Origin: Microbacterium sp. SD291
GTDB taxonomy: Bacteria > Actinomycetota > Actinomycetes > Actinomycetales > Microbacteriaceae
Direction: 5' to 3'
Length of the DNA stretch: 34,144 bases
Assembly (NCBI RefSeq): GCF_017355365.1
Contig: NZ_JADIJR010000034.1
Coordinates: 1 to 34,144 of the forward strand
This document shows positions 14,807 through 30,609 of this stretch, piece by piece. The notes beneath the pieces are model-generated. The model was not told the origin of the DNA, searched no databases, and saw only the letters and a list, made by a program, of their open reading frames with translations. The first letter of the stretch is position 1. Every line of letters starts with the position of its first letter. A program made the translations under genes and the position numbers.

Positions 14807-15406
14807 ATGAACGCTCGACTCGCTGCGGCGGCATCCGCTCTTCTGCTCATCGCAGTTCTCGCCGGGTGCGGGCCGCAATCGGATGCGGGCGGAGCCGGCA
14901 GTTCGGAGAAGCCGTCGTCCGATGCGCCGGCGACTCCCGACGAGACGGCGGAACCCGGCCCTTCGCCCTCGCCGGCCGCGACGACGAAGGGCGTGCCGCT
15001 GCCGACCGACTGCCGCGCGATCCTGTCTCAGGACGTGCTCGAACAGCTCGAAGGCATCCCGCTCAACGACGCCGCCTTCGGGCCCTCGGGGGTCGGCGAA
15101 GACGGTGGACTCACCTGCATCTGGGCGGATCCGAGGGCCGACACGACGAGCCTGGTCACCGAGATCTCGAAGATGAACCGCGGCCCTGCGCTCGACATGC
15201 TCAACGCGCTGGTGACGGACGAGGGCTTCACCTGCTTCACGCCCGACAAGGGCACCCGCTGCGAGAAGACCTGGCCGAACGCGCAGTACCCCGTGACGGA
15301 CGGACGCACGCTGTTCTGGCGCGACGACGTCCTGATCGACACCCGCTACTCCAACCTCGCGCCGACCGGCTACACGTCCAGCATCGTGAAGAGCCTGTTC
15401 GACTAG
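14807..15406 (+). CDS. Hypothetical lipoprotein, DUF3558-like
   Basis: 199-residue predicted lipoprotein. MNAR, a hydrophobic core and lipobox VLAGC put the lipidated Cys at residue 21. A Ser/Pro/Ala-rich linker (about 25-62) leads to a small domain with four cysteines (in LPTDCRA, GLTCIWADP, GFTCFTPDKGTRCEKTW), which probably form disulfides outside the cell. The overall layout recalls actinobacterial DUF3558 lipoproteins, but I cannot confirm that. GTG 14801, two codons earlier, is an alternative start with GAGGA 9 nt upstream; ATG 14807 is preferred because of the leaderless promoter spacing. Convergent with rpoC; the 3' end carries two hairpins. Function unknown. Confidence 0.78.
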   Translation: MNARLAAAASALLLIAVLAGCGPQSDAGGAGSSEKPSSDAPATPDETAEPGPSPSPAATTKGVPLPTDCRAILSQDVLEQLEGIPLNDAAFGPSGVGEDGGLTCIWADPRADTTSLVTEISKMNRGPALDMLNALVTDEGFTCFTPDKGTRCEKTWPNAQYPVTDGRTLFWRDDVLIDTRYSNLAPTGYTSSIVKSLFD

Positions 15407-15435
15407 GTACGCGGATGCCGCGGCATCCGCGTACC
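15406..15435. repeat. 30-bp perfect palindrome at a gene end
   Basis: The 15 bases 15406-15420 are the exact reverse complement of 15421-15435. The palindrome starts on the last base of the lipoprotein stop codon and its core is two opposed GGATGCC motifs. In RNA it folds as a hairpin, and with the next stem it probably forms a tandem terminator. Confidence 0.95.
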
Positions 15436-15445
15436 AAGACACGAA

Positions 15446-15475
15446 GAAGGCCCCGGGGCGAACCCCGGGGCCTTC
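15446..15475. terminator. Bidirectional terminator between lipoprotein gene and rpoC
   Basis: A perfect 13-bp stem with a CGAA tetraloop (arms 15446-15458 and 15463-15475), nearly all G-C. It ends the plus-strand lipoprotein gene and the minus-strand rpoBC operon, whose last codon is at 15494. Only short T-runs flank it. Confidence 0.88.
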
Positions 15476-15493
15476 CTCATTCACTCAGTCACG

Positions 15494-19369
<3,876 letters not shown>

Positions 19370-19413
19370 AAATTCTCCTGTGTAGGAATTCTTCTGAAGA
19401 AATCGGGGAGGTG

Positions 19414-19448
19414 GGCCGCCGCCGGAGCTGCACGCTCAGGCGGCGGCC
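19414..19448 (-). promoter_or_regulatory. Hairpin in the rpoB-rpoC gap
   Basis: A perfect 10-bp GC stem (19414-19423 with 19439-19448) encloses a G/A mismatch, an inner GAGC/GCTC stem and a 5-nt loop. It begins 6 nt after the rpoB stop. No T-run follows, so it is more likely an mRNA processing or stability element than a full terminator. Confidence 0.75.
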
Positions 19449-19454
19449 TGAACC

Positions 19455-22955
<3,501 letters not shown>

Positions 22956-23080
22956 GGGAATAACCTCCGTGAGCCCCGCAGGGCTTCTCGATTCCTTTGT
23001 CGTCAGGTGGAGTGCGCACTCAGAAGCTCAACGAATGCCGACCACCATATGAGGGCATGGAGAAGCGAGCGCAACTACCA

Positions 23081-23109
23081 ACTATAGACACGAATCCGCG
23101 ACATGGCAA
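23081..23109 (-). promoter_or_regulatory. Promoter of rpoB-rpoC
   Basis: Minus-strand TTGCCA (23104-23109) and TATAGT (23081-23086) with a 17-bp spacer, the best sigma-70-like promoter in the window. It gives a leader of about 120 nt before the TTG start of rpoB. Confidence 0.85.
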
Positions 23110-23176
23110 GCCAGATCCTTGACCAATTCCGTATGCTGCGGTAAAAGCATCCGCATCCACCACCGCCTGCGGGTGG

Positions 23177-23494
23177 CTACTCCTCGTGTTCGATGTTGCC
23201 GCGGCAGGCCTCGCCTGGGCTCGGCACCATGCCCTTCATGTCCGCCTTCACATACATCCCGTAGGACTGCGTGTGGCCACCGGTGACCTCGTCGTCGTCG
23301 AGGAACGGGAACGGGTTGCCCTCCACGGCATCCGGCAGGTCGCGCCCGGAGAAGTGGCAGGCGGAGTGCGCCTTGTCGCCGCCGCGGACGTCGCCGCCCT
23401 GTCCGTTGTACTCGCCGGCCATGGCCGAACCGCCGCTGCCGACCACGAGCCCGACTGCGAGCGCGCACGTCAGAAACATCTTCTTCTTCATCAT
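23177..23494 (-). CDS. Small secreted protein with two cysteines
   Basis: 105 residues. A Sec signal peptide is clear: MMKKK, a hydrophobic core and a likely cut after AMA at about 26. The mature part is about 79 residues, acidic and polar, with two cysteines (C46 in HSACHFSG and C97 in GEACRGN) that could form one disulfide. The HSACHFSG...GEACRGN layout resembles small secreted actinobacterial proteins of unknown function; I know of no activity. AGGGAAG lies at good spacing before two adjacent ATGs (23494, 23491). It stands alone: downstream of the peptide operon terminator and upstream of the rpoB promoter, same strand as both. Confidence 0.8.
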   Translation of the reverse strand: MMKKKMFLTCALAVGLVVGSGGSAMAGEYNGQGGDVRGGDKAHSACHFSGRDLPDAVEGNPFPFLDDDEVTGGHTQSYGMYVKADMKGMVPSPGEACRGNIEHEE

Positions 23495-23589
23495 CGATCT
23501 TCCCTAACCCCAGAGGAAACACCGGGTCGTCGCCCACGGCGACTCGGATGCGACGACGTCGCCGCACGACAGAGAAGCTAGTCCTCCGA

Positions 23590-23621
23590 CCCGTCCCGCA
23601 CAAGAGGATGTGCGGGACGGG
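23590..23621 (-). terminator. Terminator of the peptide ABC operon
   Basis: A perfect 13-bp GC-rich stem (23590-23602 with 23609-23621) and 6-nt loop, 5 bp after the ATPase stop codon. No clear T-run. Confidence 0.75.
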
Positions 23622-23626
23622 ACGGG

Positions 23627-25291
23627 TCAGGACGCGATGTTCAGTTCGTTGCCCGGAATCGAGGCCAGCAGGCGACGCGTGTACGGGTCGCGCGGGTTCG
23701 TGAAGATCTCCTCGGAGGATGCCGCCTCCACGAGCCTGCCGTCTTTCATCACGCACACGTAGTCGCTGATCAGCCGCACCACCGCGAGGTCATGCGAGAT
23801 GAACAGATAGCTCAGCCCGTACTCGCTCTGCAGATCCCGCAGCAGCGTCAGCACCTGATCCTGCACCAGCACGTCGAGCGCCGAGACCGGCTCGTCGCAC
23901 ACGATGAGGTCGGGCGACAGGGCCAGCGCCCTGGCGATCGCGACGCGCTGACGCTGGCCGCCGGACAGCTCGGACGGGTAGCGGCGCAGCATCGACTGCG
24001 GCAGCGCCACGTCGTCGAGGAGCTGCCGCACGCGCTTGCGGCGATCGGCGCCGCTGCCCCGCCGGTAGAAGTCCAGCGGCTCCGAGATGAGCCGCTCGAT
24101 CGTGAACATCGGGTTGAGGCTCGAGTACGGGTCCTGGAAGATCGGCTGCACCCGCTGACGGAAGTCGCGCGTCTCGGCCCTGCTGAGCGAAGCCACGTCC
24201 TTCCCCTCGAACCGGATCAGGCCGCTCGTCGGCTCGATCACCTTGAGCAGCATCCGCGCCGTCGTCGTCTTGCCGGAGCCCGACTCCCCCACGATCGCCA
24301 CGGTCTCACCCCGCGGGATCACGAGCGACACGTCGTCGACGGCGACGAAATCCTCGGATCGCCCGCGGATCGGGTACACCTTGGTGAGGCTCTCGATCTC
24401 GACGATGTTGTCGGCCTTGGCGGATTCGGTGCCTTCCGTGCCCTGCGGCTCATCCGCACGGCCCTCGACGTGGAACGCCTCCGGCCGCAGGCGGGCGGCG
24501 GCCACGGAGGGTGCGGCCTTCACGAGGGACTGCGTGTAGGGATGCTGCGGCGCCTCGAGGATCTGCCTGGCCGGGCCCTGCTCCACGACCTTGCCGCGGT
24601 GCATCACGACCACCCGCTCCGCACGCTCGGCAGCGAGGCCGAGGTCGTGCGTGATGAGCAGCACCGCGGTGCCGAGCTCACGCGTCATGGTGCTGATCTG
24701 GTCGAGGATCGTCTGCTGCACCGTGACGTCGAGCGCGCTGGTCGGCTCGTCGGCGATCAGCAGCCGGGGCTTGCAGGCGAGGCCGATCGCGATCAGCGCC
24801 CGCTGGCGCATGCCGCCGGAGAACTCGTGCGGGTACTGCTTGGCCCGCCGCTCCGGGTCGGGCAGACCGGCGGCGCTCAACGCCTCCACCACCTTCGCCT
24901 GCACGTTCTGGCGGTTGGCGAGCCCGTGCGCGAGGAGCGTCTCGGCCACCTGCGTGCCGATCTTCGCGACCGGGTTCAGGTTCGACATCGGGTCCTGCGG
25001 GACGAGGCCGATGTCGCGCCCGCGGATCATCCGCAGCTCGTGCTCCGGCGCGTGCGCGATCTCGCGTCCGTCGAGGCGGATGCTGCCGGCGGCCACGCGT
25101 CCGCCACCGGCGAGCAGCCCGATGATGGCCATCGCCGTCGTCGATTTGCCCGATCCCGACTCCCCGACGATCGCTACCGTCTCGCCGGCCGCTATCTGCA
25201 GGTCGACGCCCTCGACGGCGTGCACGACTCCGTCCATGGTGGCGAAGTCGACGGCGAGGTCCTCGACGGTCAGCAGCGGCGCATGCGACAT
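23627..25291 (-). CDS. Oligopeptide/dipeptide ABC transporter, fused double ATPase
   Basis: 554-residue protein carrying two complete ATPase domains in one chain, equivalent to DppD joined to DppF. Domain one (about 5-255) has Walker A GESGSGKST at 43-51, signature FSGGMRQRA and Walker B LLIADEPTSALD. Domain two (about 290-550) repeats GESGSGKTT, LSGGQRQRVA and LIVCDEPVSALD. It powers uptake through the two permeases encoded upstream. The frame also has ATG 25315, overlapping the permease stop, but ATG 25291 has the excellent site AAGGAG and the usual N-terminus of the family, so it is preferred. Such fusions are common in actinobacteria. Last gene of the operon. Confidence 0.95.
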   Translation of the reverse strand: MSHAPLLTVEDLAVDFATMDGVVHAVEGVDLQIAAGETVAIVGESGSGKSTTAMAIIGLLAGGGRVAAGSIRLDGREIAHAPEHELRMIRGRDIGLVPQDPMSNLNPVAKIGTQVAETLLAHGLANRQNVQAKVVEALSAAGLPDPERRAKQYPHEFSGGMRQRALIAIGLACKPRLLIADEPTSALDVTVQQTILDQISTMTRELGTAVLLITHDLGLAAERAERVVVMHRGKVVEQGPARQILEAPQHPYTQSLVKAAPSVAAARLRPEAFHVEGRADEPQGTEGTESAKADNIVEIESLTKVYPIRGRSEDFVAVDDVSLVIPRGETVAIVGESGSGKTTTARMLLKVIEPTSGLIRFEGKDVASLSRAETRDFRQRVQPIFQDPYSSLNPMFTIERLISEPLDFYRRGSGADRRKRVRQLLDDVALPQSMLRRYPSELSGGQRQRVAIARALALSPDLIVCDEPVSALDVLVQDQVLTLLRDLQSEYGLSYLFISHDLAVVRLISDYVCVMKDGRLVEAASSEEIFTNPRDPYTRRLLASIPGNELNIAS

Positions 25292-25311
25292 CTGATTCTC
25301 CTTCGCTGCGT

Positions 25312-26274
25312 TCATCGTGCCCTCGTCCTCGGGTCCATCGCCTCTCGCAGCGCTTCACCGAACAGCGTGAAGCCGAGTGCCGTGACGGCGATGCAGATGC
25401 CTGGGAGGAACGCCAGCTGGGGCGCGATCGCCAGCTCGTTCTGCGCGTAGGTGAGCATCCGGCCCCACTCCGCCGTCTCGGGGCGACCGCCGCCGAGTCC
25501 GAGGAACGAGAGCGCTGCGGCGTCGATCACGGCCGTCGCGAGCGTGAGCGTGCCCTGGACGATGACGGGCCCGATCGCGTTCGGGAGCACGTGCGACATC
25601 GTGATCTGCGCGCGGCCGAGCCCGAGGGTCTGCGCCGAGAGCACGTAGTCGCTGGAGCGCTGCTGCAGCATCGACGCGCGGAGCAGGCGAGCGAAAATCG
25701 GCACCTGTGAGGCTCCGATCGCGATCATGACCGCGAACGGCGTCTGCCCCAGGATCGCGGCGATCGACACCGCCAGCAGCAGGTTCGGCACCGAGAGGAT
25801 GATGTCGACCAGGCGCATGATGATCGTGTCGACCCAGCCCCCGAACGTGCCAGCGAGCAGGCCGAGGACCATGCCGCCGATCAGGCCGAGCGCGGTCGAG
25901 ATGATGCCGACGAGCAGCGACGCCTGCGCGCCCCAGATCAGCTTGGAGACGACATCGCCGCCGAACCGGTCGAGTCCGAGGGGGAACTGGGCCAGCTCGC
26001 CTGGCCCAGGGATGTGGGTCGGCGTGATGAACTTGGCGCCCGGCAGCGCGGTCTCGGGGTAGGGCGCGATCAGCGGGGCGAGAGCCGCGACCAGGATGAA
26101 GAGCAGCACGATGGCCGCGCCGATCCAGGCGGTCGGGTTGCGACGGAGGCGGCGGAACACGTCCTGCCAGAAGCCGCCTGGGCCCTCCTTGAGTCCTGCC
26201 TGGGCGATGGCGACGGTGTCGATCGTCACACCCTCGCCTGAGGGACCCTGTGCGGGCGGGAGTGAGACGCTCAT
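25312..26274 (-). CDS. Peptide ABC transporter permease (DppC-like)
   Basis: 320-residue permease. A cytoplasmic N-terminus (about 1-48) is followed by the first helix and an extracellular loop with GLDRFGGDVVSKLIWGAQAS, typical of DppC/OppC; five further helices follow. The ATPase-contact loop is YVLSAQTLGLGRAQITMSHV. ATG 26274 is chosen over the longer open frame because AAAGGAG lies 8 nt upstream. It is 34 bp after the DppB-like gene. Confidence 0.95.
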   Translation of the reverse strand: MSVSLPPAQGPSGEGVTIDTVAIAQAGLKEGPGGFWQDVFRRLRRNPTAWIGAAIVLLFILVAALAPLIAPYPETALPGAKFITPTHIPGPGELAQFPLGLDRFGGDVVSKLIWGAQASLLVGIISTALGLIGGMVLGLLAGTFGGWVDTIIMRLVDIILSVPNLLLAVSIAAILGQTPFAVMIAIGASQVPIFARLLRASMLQQRSSDYVLSAQTLGLGRAQITMSHVLPNAIGPVIVQGTLTLATAVIDAAALSFLGLGGGRPETAEWGRMLTYAQNELAIAPQLAFLPGICIAVTALGFTLFGEALREAMDPRTRAR

Positions 26275-26308
26275 GACGCCGACTCCTTTCGGGGATCGAG
26301 GCGGTGCA

Positions 26309-27313
26309 TCACTGCACCCGCACTCTCGGGTCGATGAAGCTGTAGGAGACATCGACCGCCAGGTTGATCAGCGCGTACGCGATGGCGATGAAGATGATGA
26401 ATCCCTGCAGCACGGGGAAGTCGCGGGCGAAGATCGCCCGCGCGAGGAACGAGCCGATGCCGGGGAACGCGAACACGGTCTCGGTGAGCACGGCGCCCGA
26501 GATGAGCAGTCCCGTCTGCAGGCCGATCGTGGTGATGACCGGCAGCATGGCGTTGCGCAGGATGAAGCGGTTGCGCAGCGTCGGCGCGCCGACGCCCTTC
26601 GCACGCCCGGTGCGCACGTAGTCGGCGTTCTGCACCTCCAGCACGCTCGCCCTGGTGATGCGGACGATGATCGCGAGCGGGATCGTCCCGAGCGCCAGCG
26701 CCGGGAGGATCAGGTGCACGATCGCGTCCCAGGAGGCGTCGAACTCCCCCGTGATGATCCCGTCCCACACGTAGAAGCCGGTGGGATGCGTGGCGTCGAT
26801 GCGCGGGTTCTGCCGGCCGTCGGACGGCAACCAGCCCAGCTGCACCGCGAAGATGTACTTCAGGATGAATGCCAGGAAGAACACCGGGATCGTGATGCCG
26901 ACCAGGCTCAGCGCCACCGACGCGTGGTCGGTGATCTTGCCGTGCCGCCTGGCGGCCCAATAGCCGAGAGGGATGCCGACGCCGATCGCGAAGATCAGCG
27001 CCATGACGCTCAGCTCGATGGTCGCGGGGAACCGCCGGAAGAACTCCTCGACGACGGGACGCGACGTCACGATCGAGGAGCCGAAGTCACCCTGGAGCAG
27101 CCGCCCCATCCAGATGAAGTACTGCTCGAGGAGCGGCCGGTTGAAGCCGTAGAGCTCGTTGACCCGTTCGATGGCCTCCGGAGTGGCCTTCTCGCCGAGC
27201 AGCGCGATGGCCGGTCCGCCTGGGAGGGCCCTGACCCAGGCGAAGAGGAGGATGCTCAGTCCGATGAGCGTGGGGATGAGAAGCAGCAGTCGCCTGCCGA
27301 TGGTGCGCAGCAC
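26309..27313 (-). CDS. Peptide ABC transporter permease (DppB-like)
   Basis: 334-residue permease with the first helix at the very N-terminus (RRLLLLIPTLIGLSILLFAW), the long loop GFNRPLLEQYFIWMGRLLQG typical of DppB/OppB, and a contact loop near YVRTGRAKGVGAPTLRNRFI. The start is GTG 27313 with GGAGA upstream. An inverted repeat pair separates it from the binding-protein gene, which may lower its expression relative to that gene. Confidence 0.95.
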   Translation of the reverse strand: MLRTIGRRLLLLIPTLIGLSILLFAWVRALPGGPAIALLGEKATPEAIERVNELYGFNRPLLEQYFIWMGRLLQGDFGSSIVTSRPVVEEFFRRFPATIELSVMALIFAIGVGIPLGYWAARRHGKITDHASVALSLVGITIPVFFLAFILKYIFAVQLGWLPSDGRQNPRIDATHPTGFYVWDGIITGEFDASWDAIVHLILPALALGTIPLAIIVRITRASVLEVQNADYVRTGRAKGVGAPTLRNRFILRNAMLPVITTIGLQTGLLISGAVLTETVFAFPGIGSFLARAIFARDFPVLQGFIIFIAIAYALINLAVDVSYSFIDPRVRVQ

Positions 27314-27330
27314 GGAGATCTCCGATCACT

Positions 27331-27420
27331 CGGTCGCTGAGCGGGCGAAGCGAGACGAAACGCAGCTTCCTGCAGGAAACCGCGTTTCGTCTCGTCGCTT
27401 CGCTCCTCGCTCAACGACCG
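27331..27420. repeat. Pair of opposed repeat elements in the peptide operon
   Basis: A 32-bp element (27332-27363) and a 38-bp relative in reverse orientation (27382-27419) share GGTCG(C/T)TGAGCG at the outer ends and GAGACGAAACGC at the inner ends. A 12-bp palindrome TTCCTGCAGGAA (27367-27378) lies at the centre. From memory, similar sequences occur between genes in Microbacterium, like REP/BIME elements. In mRNA the whole folds as one long hairpin between the binding-protein and permease genes. Confidence 0.85.
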
Positions 27421-27436
27421 GAAGGTGGAACCAGGC

Positions 27437-29116
27437 CTACTTGGTGAGGACGATCTCGGAGAAGACCTCGTCGTTCACGGGGCTTGCCGGGTAGCTCTCC
27501 ACTCGGGGGTCGAACGCCAGCGTCGGCGCCGGGTGCGCGATCGGGACACCGGGGATGAACTGCGCGACATCCTCGTTGATCTCCTCGTACAGCGGCGTCT
27601 GCTCCTCGAGGCTTGAGACGCCGCGCGCCTCGGTGAGCTTCTGGAACAGCTCGGGGTTGTCGAAGCCCCACTCCGACGACTTCTGGCCGAAGAACACGCC
27701 GACGAAGTTGTCGGTGTCGTTGTAGTCGCCGGTCCAGCCGAGGAGGTGGATGCCGTGGTCGGAGCCCGCGGTGATCTTCTCGAGGTAGTCCGGGTTCCAG
27801 GCATCCGTGACCGGGTTGACCTTGATGCCGACCTCGGCGAGCTGGGTGGCCAGCACGGTGTAGATCTGCTCGGGGTCCGGCATGTACGGACGCGACACGT
27901 TGACCGGGTAGTTGAACGTCAGCGTCAGCGGGTTGTCGGCCGTGTAGCCGGCCTCCTCCAGCAGCGCCTTCGCCTTCTCCGGGTCGTACTCGTAGGTCGT
28001 GATGTCCTTGTTGTAGCCGTTCACGACCGGCGGGACGAACTGCGTCGCCTTCTCGGTGCCGTCAGGGAGCACCTGCTTGATCAGCGCATCCTTGTCGACG
28101 GCGTGGGAGAGCGCCTCCCGGACCCGGATGTCCTGCAGCTCCGGAATCGCCTGGTTGAACGCCAGGTAGAGGATGGTGAACGGAGGCCGCGACACCATGG
28201 TGTAGCCGTCTTCGTCGAGCGCCGCGCTGTCTGCGGGACCGACGAGGTCGTAGCCGTCGATGTCACCGGCCTCGAGTGCCTGACGGCGAGCGGTCGGGTC
28301 GCCGATGGTGCGGAAGATGATCTCCTCGATCTGGCCCTTCTCACCCCAGTAGTCGGGGAAGGCGTTCAGCGTGACCTGCTCGCCCGGCGCCCACTCCGTG
28401 AACTGGAACGGGCCGGTGCCGACCGGGTGCGCCGTGGCGTACTCGGAGAGGACAGGAGCTTCGGCCGTGCCGCCGACCTCGTCGGCGCTGAACTCCTGCA
28501 GTGCCGACGGGCTCTGCATGGCGAAAGCGGGGAGCGAGAGCGACGGGATGAACCCGGCGAACGGCTTGTTCAGCTCGATCGTGACGGAGTAGTCGCCGTC
28601 GGGCGTGCACGACTTGTAGACCGCGTTCGCGGGGTCGGAGGCGTAGCCGTGGAAGAGCTTGTTGTAGTAGTAGCCGAGCGCTTCGCTGGCGGCGAGACCG
28701 GTCCAGTTGTACCAGCGGTCGAAGTTGACGCAGACGGCCTCGGCGTTGAACGGCGTGCCGTCGTGGAACGTGACGCCCTCCTTCAGCGTGAAGGTGTGGG
28801 ACATTCCGTCTTCGGTGGACTCCCACTCCTCGGCGAGAAGCGGTGCGGGGTCGGCCGTGCCGGGCTCGGTGCCGACGAGGCCCTCGAAGAGCTGGCGGGA
28901 GACGCGGAACGTCTCGCCGTCCTGGGCGAAGGCGGGGTCGAGGCTGGCCGGGTCGGAGGATGCCGCGAAGACGAAGGTGCTGTCGACGTCGGCCGCGCCC
29001 TCGCCACCGCCCTCGTCGCCGCGCTCGCTGGCGACGCATCCCGCGAGGACGAGCGACGCGAGAGCCGCTCCGGTGACGGCGATGAGTCCCCGCCGTCGCA
29101 TGACTGTGTGGTTCAT
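27437..29116 (-). CDS. Peptide ABC transporter substrate-binding lipoprotein (DppA-like)
   Basis: 559-residue SBP_bac_5 binding protein. The lipoprotein signal has MRRR, a hydrophobic core and lipobox LVLAGC with Cys27. Conserved family blocks are present: DPASLDPAFAQDGETFRVSR near the N-terminus, FTLKEGVTFHDGTPFNAEAV, and GTGPFQFTEWAPGEQVTL. It should capture oligopeptides or related ligands outside the membrane and pass them to the permease pair. ATG 29116 follows GGGAAGG at good spacing; the longer open frame upstream (to about 29815) is out-of-gene sequence antisense to the LCP gene. First gene of the operon; the promoter is probably at 29194-29222. Confidence 0.95.
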   Translation of the reverse strand: MNHTVMRRRGLIAVTGAALASLVLAGCVASERGDEGGGEGAADVDSTFVFAASSDPASLDPAFAQDGETFRVSRQLFEGLVGTEPGTADPAPLLAEEWESTEDGMSHTFTLKEGVTFHDGTPFNAEAVCVNFDRWYNWTGLAASEALGYYYNKLFHGYASDPANAVYKSCTPDGDYSVTIELNKPFAGFIPSLSLPAFAMQSPSALQEFSADEVGGTAEAPVLSEYATAHPVGTGPFQFTEWAPGEQVTLNAFPDYWGEKGQIEEIIFRTIGDPTARRQALEAGDIDGYDLVGPADSAALDEDGYTMVSRPPFTILYLAFNQAIPELQDIRVREALSHAVDKDALIKQVLPDGTEKATQFVPPVVNGYNKDITTYEYDPEKAKALLEEAGYTADNPLTLTFNYPVNVSRPYMPDPEQIYTVLATQLAEVGIKVNPVTDAWNPDYLEKITAGSDHGIHLLGWTGDYNDTDNFVGVFFGQKSSEWGFDNPELFQKLTEARGVSSLEEQTPLYEEINEDVAQFIPGVPIAHPAPTLAFDPRVESYPASPVNDEVFSEIVLTK

Positions 29117-29193
29117 GATGTGACCTTCCCTGTTGGGGCGCTTCTTTGCGCGTGCCGTCGGCTTCGTCGCCTCCGGATCACGGTGATGCCTAG

Positions 29194-29222
29194 ACGCTAC
29201 CCATCGCGCCCGCGGAATCCAA
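29194..29222 (-). promoter_or_regulatory. Likely promoter of the peptide ABC operon
   Basis: Minus-strand TTGGAT (29217-29222) and TAGCGT (29194-29199) with a 17-bp spacer, about 80 bp upstream of the binding-protein start. Confidence 0.5.
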
Positions 29223-29312
29223 ACCCATCCAGGTTGCGATCCGGTATCGACCTGGCGGGCGGCCAGGCGACCTGCAGGGCGGTCATGCAGGGGTGACGCG
29301 CGCTCGCACGGG

Positions 29313-29318
29313 TAGGCT
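29313..29318 (+). promoter_or_regulatory. -10 hexamer, leaderless start of LCP gene
   Basis: TAGGCT is followed by exactly 6 nt and then ATG 29325. No ribosome site. Confidence 0.5.
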
Positions 29319-29324
29319 CGGCGC

Positions 29325-30572
29325 ATGAGCCGGGCTGCTGAAGTCGGCGATCGGTCGACGGTCGCTCGCCACGCGAATCTCCCCACGCCGAGTGCGCTCT
29401 CCTCTCTGCTCAAGCTCGTCGCGATCTCGCTCGGGGTGCTCCTCGTCTCCTCGATCGCGGTCGCCACGTTCGTGGTGGTCGACGTGCTCAACCGCGTGAG
29501 CGACGGAGCGGTGGCGCTCGAGGACGCGCCCGAGGTCGAGCCGCCTTCGCTCGGCGCCTTCCCGGCGGACAAGGCCTTCAGCATCCTGGTCGTCGGCACC
29601 GACGAATGCGGTGAGGTGACGACGAAGCTGCTGGGCCGGCGATGCTCCGAGGCCGACGGACTCAGCCGCAACGACGTCAATCTGCTCGTGCACGTGTCGG
29701 CGGCTCCGCGAAACGTCACCGTGGTCTCCCTCCCGCGCGACCTCGGGATCCCGGTCCCGGAGTGCACGCGCGAGGACGGCACGGTCGCCTCGTCCATGTG
29801 GAAGGCGTCGATCAACTCGCTCTACGAGCACGCCGGCCTCTCCTGCGTGGTCAAGACCGTCTCCGAGCTCGGCGACATCCCGATCGAGTTCGCGGCCAAG
29901 ATCAGCTTCGAGGGCGTCATGGAGGTGACCGACGCGATCGGCGGCGTCGAGGTGTGCATCGGCGGAGAGGGCATCCGAGACGAGTACACCGCCATCGACT
30001 GGCCGGCAGGGCCGCGCACAGTGTCGGGCTATGAGGCGCTCCAGTTCATCCGCACCAGGCACGGCGTCGGCGATGGCAGCGACCTCGCGCGCATCTCCAA
30101 CCAGCAGCAGTACATGTCACGGCTGGCCAAGAAGGTGCTGAGCGAGGAGACGCTCACCGACGTGCCGAAGGTGCTGCGGCTGGCCAACGCGATCGCCGAC
30201 AACATCGTGCCGAGCGAGTCGATGAAGGATCCGCTGCGCCTCGCTCAGCTGGCGCTCGCGCTCAACGACGTGCCGTTCAGCGACTTCGTGTTCGTGCAGT
30301 ACCCGAACGTCACGGATCCCGACGATGACGACAAGGTCGTCCCGAACGAGCAGGCGGCCGAGGCGCTGTGGGCGGCGATCAAGTCGGGGCAGCCCCTTCA
30401 GCTCACCGGCGACGTCGCCACGCACGAGGGCGTCGAGCTGGTCACCCCGACCACGCCGGCGACCCCCGATCCTTCCTCGACCGCCACCCCCGCTCCGCGT
30501 ACGACCCTGCCGCCGGAGATCTCCGGGCAGACCGCCGAGCAGGAGACGTGCGCGCGCGGCAACCAGGACTGA
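29325..30572 (+). CDS. LytR-CpsA-Psr (LCP) family protein
   Basis: 415-residue membrane-anchored enzyme family that attaches glycopolymers such as teichoic acids or arabinogalactan-like chains to peptidoglycan. There is a cytoplasmic N-terminus (1-29), one helix (about 30-53), then the LCP domain outside the cell. Key residues of the family are visible: R115 in LSRNDVN, R138 and D139 in SLPRDLG, and R243, R245, D253, R256 and Q260 in the FIRTRHGVGDGSDLARISNQ block. A Thr/Pro-rich C-terminal tail (from about 375) ends in a single Cys. The transcript is probably leaderless. Divergent from the peptide operon; the next gene follows after 37 bp with its own leaderless start. Confidence 0.95.
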   Translation: MSRAAEVGDRSTVARHANLPTPSALSSLLKLVAISLGVLLVSSIAVATFVVVDVLNRVSDGAVALEDAPEVEPPSLGAFPADKAFSILVVGTDECGEVTTKLLGRRCSEADGLSRNDVNLLVHVSAAPRNVTVVSLPRDLGIPVPECTREDGTVASSMWKASINSLYEHAGLSCVVKTVSELGDIPIEFAAKISFEGVMEVTDAIGGVEVCIGGEGIRDEYTAIDWPAGPRTVSGYEALQFIRTRHGVGDGSDLARISNQQQYMSRLAKKVLSEETLTDVPKVLRLANAIADNIVPSESMKDPLRLAQLALALNDVPFSDFVFVQYPNVTDPDDDDKVVPNEQAAEALWAAIKSGQPLQLTGDVATHEGVELVTPTTPATPDPSSTATPAPRTTLPPEISGQTAEQETCARGNQD

Positions 30573-30597
30573 ACGCTGGGCGACCGACGCGGGCGCG

Positions 30598-30603
30598 TAG
30601 TCT
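30598..30603 (+). promoter_or_regulatory. -10 hexamer, leaderless start of 30610 gene
   Basis: TAGTCT is followed by 6 nt and ATG 30610. Confidence 0.45.
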
Positions 30604-30609
30604 CGGGGG

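Noticed and set aside
23792..25450. 552-codon plus-strand frame opposite the double ATPase gene
   Set aside because: Antisense shadow of a gene with intact Walker and signature motifs.
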